Below are positions 40,401 to 49,400 of a stretch of 64,000 nucleotides of DNA, piece after piece. Position numbers and translations under genes: made by a program. This DNA comes from Pseudorasbora parva (Eukaryota; Chordata; Actinopteri; Cypriniformes; Gobionidae), in the NCBI RefSeq assembly GCF_024679245.1, contig NC_090182.1:27569753-27633752 (forward strand). The letters are read 5' to 3'. The notes under the pieces were generated by a model. That model had not been told where the DNA came from. It ran no database searches and saw nothing but the letters and a program-made list of their open reading frames with translations. How positions within the stretch are numbered: the first letter of the stretch is position 1; each line of letters begins with the position of its first letter.

Positions 40401-43400
40401 ATCTGCAGCTGAGCGAGTGTTTATGAGCGTGCATTTCCTCTCTCGCTCTAGTCACGCACGCACGCACCCTACCAGGAGAAGAGCCCGTATACGGCCCATA
40501 CACGGACCTTCCGCTCTATCAAATTCAAGCCGACCCATACTCGAAAAAAACTCTCAGAAACTTGTGAGAAACCGGAAGGAGTATTTTTAACACAGAAATA
40601 CTCCATCAAACGTCCAACTTAGTTTTTGAAACTTTGTCTATGTTTAGGATGGGAATCCAAGTCTTTAACAGTGTAAAAAGCTCAGTATGCATGAAACAGC
40701 ATTTCACCCCCCTTTAACAATTATTGCAGCTCGTTCTGCGCGTCATACATCTTTACAACATTGCATATATGCAGTACTTTACACATTACATGTTCTCGTG
40801 ATCGGATTAGAAAACAAATAAAACCACCCCTTTGAATCCGACTTATCAATCAGATCGATTAAGGTGTTTACATGAAGGCTTTTCAGTCTGATTAAACTGC
40901 CAATCCGATTACTAATGGGTTATTTAGGTAATCTTTTTTTCTTACGCTTATCTGGCAATGTAGTATCTCACAGGATACAGACTTTTTAAAATGCGGTAAA
41001 TGACAGCATTTCAAAATCTTAAGAAAATTATCACAGTTAATAAAGTTAAAGTTGTAAATAAAGTTGTTTTGCCTTTTTTGCTGAAAAAAGAAAGATTAAT
41101 ATATGCCTACTTTCTTCAAAGTCAGAATGACCAGCTCCATGTTGGCTCTAGGTCAAACTGACAAAACGAGCACAGAAAATTTGTCATGTGACCCACATAC
41201 TCCAAACAGACAAAACTTATAATGATAACAGAATTGGATGAAACAATCTCCCTTGTGCCTCCTACAAGAGAGTAAAGAGTGTATCCTGTGGGGAACATTG
41301 CCTGTATTATGGTTAAAATAAATATTTAAAAACACTACTAATTTATTAACTGTGAAGGGGGGGGGGGGGTGAAACACTCAGTTTCAGTCAATCTCATGTC
41401 AATCTTGAGGAGAGTATAGTATTCTACAACCAATAGAGTAGTATTGCATCCTTCATATTTCTGAAAAGTCTTTAGTTTTATTATACTTATAAAATAAATA
41501 TAGGCTGTACCGAGTCTTTCCGGAAAAATAACGAGCGGCTGGAGGCGTATTTTGTGACGTCCTCAAGCGTGGAGAAGAAAACGTTACCCTAAATAAACCA
41601 TGGCTATCAATCAGATTCAACTAATACAGATATGACTAAACATTAGTAGCAAGCAAAACGGTTTTGCACGTCAGACTAGTGTAACGTTATGCATAGAACA
41701 ACAATGGAGTAAACGTTAGCGCATTTGAATGACGAAGCACGCTTTGTGAGAACGCTAGGTTTATGTTTGGGTGGTTTGACAATAAACAAACTGACACCTA
41801 TAGTGGTCAGCTAAACAAATGTATTTAAACACACACCACATAGATCGCATGCTCCATTGATAAATTAACTGTATCGTTACACGATCGTGTTGTTTACTGA
41901 TGTTTACTTACTCGACGATAGCCATCAGCATAGACATTTGAAGCAGTTTTACTCACCACCTGCTTCCAAAGCACGACAGTGAACCTTTATCACTGGGACC
42001 GCTCCATCAAAAACACATTTCTTTGAAAACATTGTTGATTTGGTGAAGTCCTGACAGCAGTGACGTGGAGATCCACTTTTGCGACACGAAGCGTGATGTT
42101 GTGATGCTTCCCGTCATTTCTGCGTTCAAATCGGTTCAAATGCAGTGCTGCCTTCCCGGAATGCTATTCGGGCGCATTAAAGTCGCTTGATGTCACCCAT
42201 ACGAATAAAGTGAAGCGCGGTGGGACAGAAGTGTTGCATGGACGAGTGGATCTGCACCTGAGAGCAGTGTTTATGGGTGTGCATTTACTCTCTCGCCTTA
42301 GTCACGCGCGTGCGCACCCTACCGGGAGAAGAGCCCGTACGGCCCATACAAGGACCTTCCGCTCTGTTGACGTGAAGCCGACCCATTCTCGAAAAAAACT
42401 CTCCGAAACTTGTGAGAAACCGGAAGGAGTATTTTTAAAACAGAAATACTCCATGAAACGTCCAACTTAGTTTTTGAAACTTTGTCTATGTTTAGGATGG
42501 GAATCCAAGTCTTTAACAGTGTAAAAAGCTCAGTATGCATGAAACAGCACCCCCCTCCTTTAAATGCTCTTTAGCAAATCAAAAAATAAATATCCATAGA
42601 CATTGTAATTATGTCATACAAATTCAAATTGCAGCATTTTAAAAAGTTGGTTTTATTTTTTATTTTTTTATAAGTTATTCATACAGAATTTTAATATCAG
42701 ACTTGATAGTGGTTATATATGGCATTACCATCTCATGAAAAAATTATAAGCTTATCAGTTTTATGACGGTCTTTTATGACATAATTAATTAACTACTCAT
42801 CATCATAATGCACTGGGAACTATTTTTTCTTTTAAGGGTATAGTTCACCCCAAAATAAAATACAAAAATTTGTATTTGTCATTCACTTACCCTTATTCTA
42901 AACCTCTATGACTTTCTTCTTTGCAACAATACAGTTTTGTTGACCTCTGACATCCATTGTATGGGCAAAAAAAACACAAGACATTTTCACAATATCCTCT
43001 TTTATGTTTCACAGAAGAAAGAAAGGCATTTAGATTTGGAATGACCTGAGGGTGAGTGATTGATGAACTTTTTCAGATACACCAATCAGGCATAACATTA
43101 TGAAGTGAATAACACTGATTATCTCTTCATCACTGCATCTATTTGTGGGTGGGATAGAATGTGTTAGGAGCAGGAAAATGGGCAAGTGTAAGGATTGGAG
43201 CGAGTTTGACAAGGGCCAAATTTTGATGGCTAGACAACTGGGGTCAGAGCATCTCCAAAACTGCAGCTCTTGTGGGGTGTTCCCATTCTGCAGTGGTCAG
43301 TATCTATCAAAAGTGGTCCAAGGAAGGAACAGTGGTGACCCTGAGACAGGGTCATGAGCGACCAAGGCTCATTTATGCACGTGAGGAGCTGTGTGGTCTG

Positions 43401-46400
43401 ATCAAACAGACGAGCTACTGTAGCTTAAATTGCTCAACATGTTAATGCTGGTTCTGATAGAAAGGTGTCAGAATACAAAAAAATATACAATATGTATTTT
43501 GTTGTGTATGGAGCTGCATAGCAATAGACCAGTTAAGGTGCCCATTCTGACCCCTGTCCACCACCGAAAGTGCCAACAGTGAGCATCAGAACTGAACCAT
43601 GGAGCAATGTAAGAAGGTGGCCTTGTCTGATGAATCATATTTTCTTTTACATCATGGATGGCCAGGTGCGTAAGCGTCTCTTACCTGGGGGAACACATTG
43701 CACCAGGATGAACTATTGGAAGAAGGCAAGCTGGTGGAGGCAGTGTGATGCTTTGGGCAATGTTTTTCTAAAACCTTGGGTCCTGCCATCCATGTGGATG
43801 TTACTTTTACACATACCACCTACCTAAGCATTGTTGCAGACCATGTACATGGAAACGGATAATGCAGCCTTGCCACAAAGCAAAAATATTTATGGAAAGG
43901 TTTGAGGAGCACAACAATGAGTTTGAGATGTTGAGGTGACTTGGCCTCCAAATTCCTCAGATCTCAATCCAATCGAGCGTCTGTGGGATGAGCTGAACAA
44001 ACAAGTCCGATCCATGGAGGCCACACCTTGCAACTTACAAGACTTAAATGATCTGCTGCTAACATCTTGTTGCAGATTATGTTATCATAGTCTCTCTTAA
44101 AAAGTTTGTATATTAGGGTTGAAAATCAGTATCATGTAGTGTCTATGGAGATTTGATTTTTTACTTAACCTGAATGTTGATTGCTATACTTTACAGCACA
44201 TTATTGTTTAGTTACTTTGAGTTCACATGTAAATTGTTCCCCCATCCTCCCTCCGTTAGTGAATCACAGATATCCTCTTTCCTGTTGACCTTGCTCTAAT
44301 CACCTTGCATATCAGTCTTCAGACAGAATTACACAGTGGAAGACAGCCATACATCCTTCTCATTATGCCTTCATCTTGGTTGAGCATTCTCTGTTTAATT
44401 ATCAGAGGCAGATAAGGATCTCACCTCAGTTTCTGTTTCTGATATCACTCTTCCTTGTGCAACGCTGCATGCTCCTGAACGCCCCTTATAGAGGAATAGA
44501 GAAGCAGACCCAGAAATTTCCCAGAGATGGAGGCACTGCATAACATGAATAAAACATATTCTGTTTGTGTCAAAACCACAGTCAACAAGATTACAGTCAA
44601 ATTTGGTCAGTTTCATTTATTTTGATAGAATAGTTGGTGAGTATGCCAGCTATCACAAACAAGGCGAGGAAATGTCTACATAGAAATCCTTTAGATTCAG
44701 ACCTGAATTGAATTGTTTAAAATACATCACATAATACTTGTAAATAATCCTAGTAACATAATTATGACATTTCTAAGGAAAAAAATATGCTCACCAAGGC
44801 TGCATTTGATTGATTCATTAAAAAACATACTAATATTGTTAAATACTATTACATTTTATATAACTGTTTTCTATTTTAATATCTTTTAAAATGTAATTTA
44901 TTTCTGTGATGACAAAGCTGAATTTTCATCATCATTACTCCAGTCTTCAGTGTCACACGATCCTTTAGAAATCATTCTAATATGATGATTTTCTGCTCAA
45001 GAAACAATTATCATTTATGTTGAAATGCTAAATATTTTTTATTTAGTTATTTATTTTTTCAAAATTGTATTGACCTCAAACTTTTAAACAGTAGTATTTA
45101 TACATGATAAAATATAATACAATAATAATAAACATTTTCAAAATCAAAATTTGTATAATATTTCTATATTTCATTTATGACAAATGATTTGCTACAAATA
45201 GGGTGTACTCACACTAATCAATCTAAACCATACCCTAAGCATGCTTGACCCCCAAAGTCTGGTTCTTTGACTAGTGTAATCACTCCGTACCAGTTTGCTG
45301 AGGCCCAGGCCCAGGCCCGCTTGGGTTTGGGGGTGGTACTCATGTAGTGTGATTGCTGACTGTGCCGGAGCACGGGACAACTACTACTTTTGTGTGCACT
45401 ACTTTCATTACTACAGCAAACATCTTCTATCACTAATTGGATATTACACTTTTCAATTATATGAAGTGTATTTGGGTTATAACGGGTCTGGTTCTCACCT
45501 TTTTGATGAACAGGAAGTAGTTTGCGAGTAAAGCTGCAAATTCCTCCATCAAAGTCAGCTGCCTAAATAATCATCTTCTGATACGTTCAGCACAATCAAA
45601 TGAAAATCGATACGCGCCATAAATGATAAATTGCATTATAGATGACATAAGGGTGCTCAAGGCTGGAACGTTAAACTGCAACTACAATTGTGAGTGCAGG
45701 CCAGCGAGAGAGTGGGGCGGGGGGACGGTCACAGTGTGAGACTGAGTACACCCTTAGAATGACAAATGCAAAATATGTCGGATATCACTGTCATGCATGG
45801 ACATGAACACACACACAAAGTAGAACGTTTTCTGTGGTTCAGTATCACGACTGTCACTGACCTCTCCCTCTGCCCCCTATTTTCCTTCTTCTTATTGTTT
45901 TGTTGTCTCCTCTTTCTTCTTTGTCATCCTGATACCTTTAGGCTCTGCCACCTGGAGCCATGCAACAGCTACCAAAGAGACCGACCCTGGAGAAGACTAA
46001 CGGTGCGGCTGCCGTCTTCAACCCCAGCATGTTCCACTACCAGCAGGCTTTGGCCAGCATGCAGCTGCAGCAGCCAGCGTTCATTCCCACAGGTGAGCCT
46101 TCACAGACAAAGGACTCCCCCCTGAGCTGTGCTTTAATATCACGTATTCCTGTAATAGTTTGGCTTGCATACATACAGCACTTTAAAGACAAAGTGCCTG
46201 GCTATATGAGGACTTGAGCACTTTTTCTGCTTGCCATCTCTCTCCCTGTAAGCCCACTTGCTCTCTTTATCTCGTAGTAGTCCACGTCATGCTAGTCCCA
46301 TGATGCATACAGTCCTGCGTTGTCCCCTCATGCACCTAAGCATTCGCCACTCTTGTTCTGATTCTGGAATGCACAATATTTACTGTTCTCACATAATCAG

Positions 46401-49400
46401 TGAGAAAAACTTGATTGTATTTTGCCTAAATGACTATGGCAGCAACCCTTCGGCTTTATAAAAAGGTTCTGAGAGGATAGTTACACTAGGTTTACTACCC
46501 AGCAGAGAGTTTTAATGACCCAGTAATATCAAAATTGGAATTGTGTAGCTTTTAACCCAAGTCTATAAAGCGCTGCAGCGATTACGTATTTTTAAAGGCT
46601 GACCAAGAAGTTAGTATCACCCTGGTTCCCTTAATAAAAACCCAATAGGATTTTCCCTCTAGCTTTCAGATTATTGCACACACACAAAAAACTCTTTGGC
46701 CAACAATTTATTGATTCTTACATATTTTGTTCATCATGATAATTTCTTAAAAAGAATCAAATAAAACATCCTATTATCAAGCCTAAATGCAATTGCCATA
46801 AGTAAAACGGTTGGTAATAAACAAACTACTTAAAAGCTTGACAACTCATGACATATTCTTAGAAAGTTTGAGTTAGAATAGTTTGCAAAAGCATGGATAT
46901 GAACACAGTGTGGCTGTAAAAGCTGACCTGTGTGTAGATGACGTTATGTGTCCCCATAACCCTGTAGTTTCATATAGCCACCTGTTAGCAACCTCGTTTT
47001 TCAAGTCAAATAAAACACATCACAAAGTGCTATTGCTGATGATACCATTTCATGAGGTCTTTATTGACAACATGAAATCAAAATAAGCCATTTTAACTCG
47101 TTTCATGCTGGATTATACAGTGCATGTTATTTTATCTACCTGAAAATGGCTTTTATTTTCATATGTATCATAGACTAATATACTTTATACACCTTCCTGA
47201 TCAAATCAATTCCTTATTGATGAAATGAAGCCCCACTCTAGATTTTATCCCGCTGAATATTCAGCTTAACTCCAATATACAGCACATTTACACCATGTTG
47301 TTTTTAATATTAAACAACAATCAAGCTGAACTTGTTAGCACTGGGCTACTCAGCTGGCCAGACATAAAAGAGTATTGACACAACAACAGATTGGCATCCA
47401 TCTCCTGATGAGGACCTTTCTGTCAGCGCGATTCATTTCCTCTTGGTTTCTCCATGCTTTGTTTCCATGTCTCCATCTCGCCACCATTTTGCCCATAATG
47501 ACGGTCATCGCTCTTTTGCTGTGTGTCACTAACTCTAAAGTTGTTTTGTCTTGTTCTCACGCTGCTTTCACTCCCCCTTCTCTCCATCTCTTCCACCCCT
47601 CCATCCTCCTCTGTCTCTCTTCTCCTGGGCTCTTTGTGCATGGTGTTGCAGGCTCGGTATTCTGCATGGCTCCATCTGGAGGCCTTGGTAGGTCACTTCC
47701 CAGTCTATCTGGATCAACAGTTACCTTACAGCAGCATCTCAGATCTGTGGCAGACAGGAAGGCGGTCCACAGTTAACTCCAAAGGCCCGGCGATGTATCA
47801 TAGGGTTTTTCTCCAGCTGTGGGCACTTTTTTTGTCCCTTTATTTTTTGGGGGGTTTGGTTTGTTTGGTTTGGTTTGGTTTGGTTTGAAAACCAACCTAA
47901 TAACCATAAACCATTTCCAGTTTAATTCTCAATAATCATTTTAAATTGATTAATTTGTTAATTAAAATCAATCATTTATATAAATATTTACACAGTATGA
48001 CTGCGTTGTGTACAAATGTCATTAAAAAAACGGAATATTTTTATTGGGTGGCATTTTCAATGCTGCTGTTTATTTAAGGCCATTTTATTTAAAGACTTGT
48101 TTATATAGTTTGATTTCCATCAAAAAATTCTAATAAACAATACATAATTTGGGACATTCTTTCAAAGCTGCTAATAAAATATAATTTGCACAGATTTTAT
48201 TGTGTGGTATTTTTAGTCTTGAAATATGTCACGTTAAACGGTTATTTTGAAAATAATTCAAATTTCATTTACATCAATTTAATTTCCACAAAAGAGTTCT
48301 TTTAAACACTGTACATTGTTTGGGATGTGGTGGAAATGCTCATGAATTTCAGGAAAAAAAGACACAAAAAAGTGCTCATAGTTGAAGAAACGCTTGAAAA
48401 CAAGATGTACAATACAATATATATTAAATGTTCTATATTTGGGGATTAAAAGACAAGGACAGCTTAGCACGTGATCCTTGCACTGTCAACTTCCTTGTTG
48501 GAGACCTCAAACTAGAGGTCTAACCCTGTCCTGTCTGTCACTGTGTGTGCTTTCACCGCTTTTATTGTGTGCTCATTATTTTGGCTCAATGTATGACGTT
48601 TGCGTTTGTTCTTGCATGTGTGCGTGTGATTTTGTGGGCAGCTGACGGCACAGTGCGGGCACAAATAAGCAAGGCCAAAGCCTTCAGCGTGTCTCATTAA
48701 GACTGGTTCCTTTTTCTTTGTGCCCTTTCCTCCTCATCCTCTCCTCTCCCTCACCCCTTAAATCTATTATAGGCCTTTTCAAACCCCAAGGCCTAATGAC
48801 AGATGGCCGCTGGGAGAGGCGGGACTGGACCACCTGCAGGGCCCCCCAAAGCCGTTACCTGTCAGGGCCTGGACATACTGGTGAGGGTAGAGTCTAGGTC
48901 CCCTCCCCTCACTAACACACACACAACCTTACCATTTACCTGTTTAGAAAGGTAGAAATCGCCCCTAACATTTCTGGCCACTATCGGTGTAAATATTCCG
49001 AAAACAAAATCTAATGGAAACCCGATTGGACACACGTTTTCATCCCCATAGATGTATAACGGTCTTTTTAGATGGCCAAATTTAAATTAGTCGTTTAGCT
49101 GGGTAGCAACTTCACCAGTCCTGTCAAAACACTAGATCTGCGTTGAACCAGTGAGTGTGCCAGTGTGTGCCTGTGTGCATGTCTGTATTTTTTCATTTTA
49201 TGTCATTATTTGACATCTGTAATGCATTTGCTGTATACATATCATGCTGTGTTAATTTGCTGTTTTTTATATAATATGACCTTTATCTCTTTATTTTTAT
49301 TAATAATAGCTGGTTTTATTAGATAGTCCTAAATTCTTAATTCATATTTACAGGTGTTTTAGAGTGATTATGTCAAATATCAGATTAACTCTAAATAAAA

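Larger units (their letters stand above)
34655..45941 (+). other. mbnl3: mbnl3 intron 5 (11 kb)
   Basis: A second transposon-rich intron: TTAA elements at 34891, 36589, 39331 and 41355, a Tc1 relic at 43080, and an inverted-repeat element at 45201. 37090-38940 has no recognised content apart from a G-run with CCCGGG near 37273 and again near 37380. Confidence 0.8.

Noticed and set aside
40144..40503. 119-residue open frame on the minus strand
   Set aside because: Falls entirely within the CpG-rich TTAA element copy B; the other copies do not keep it open over its length.
47375..47888. Long overlapping open frames around the 36-nt exon
   Set aside because: They read through the pyrimidine tract and the TTTGG repeat; only the 36-nt exon part is supported by splice sites and homology.
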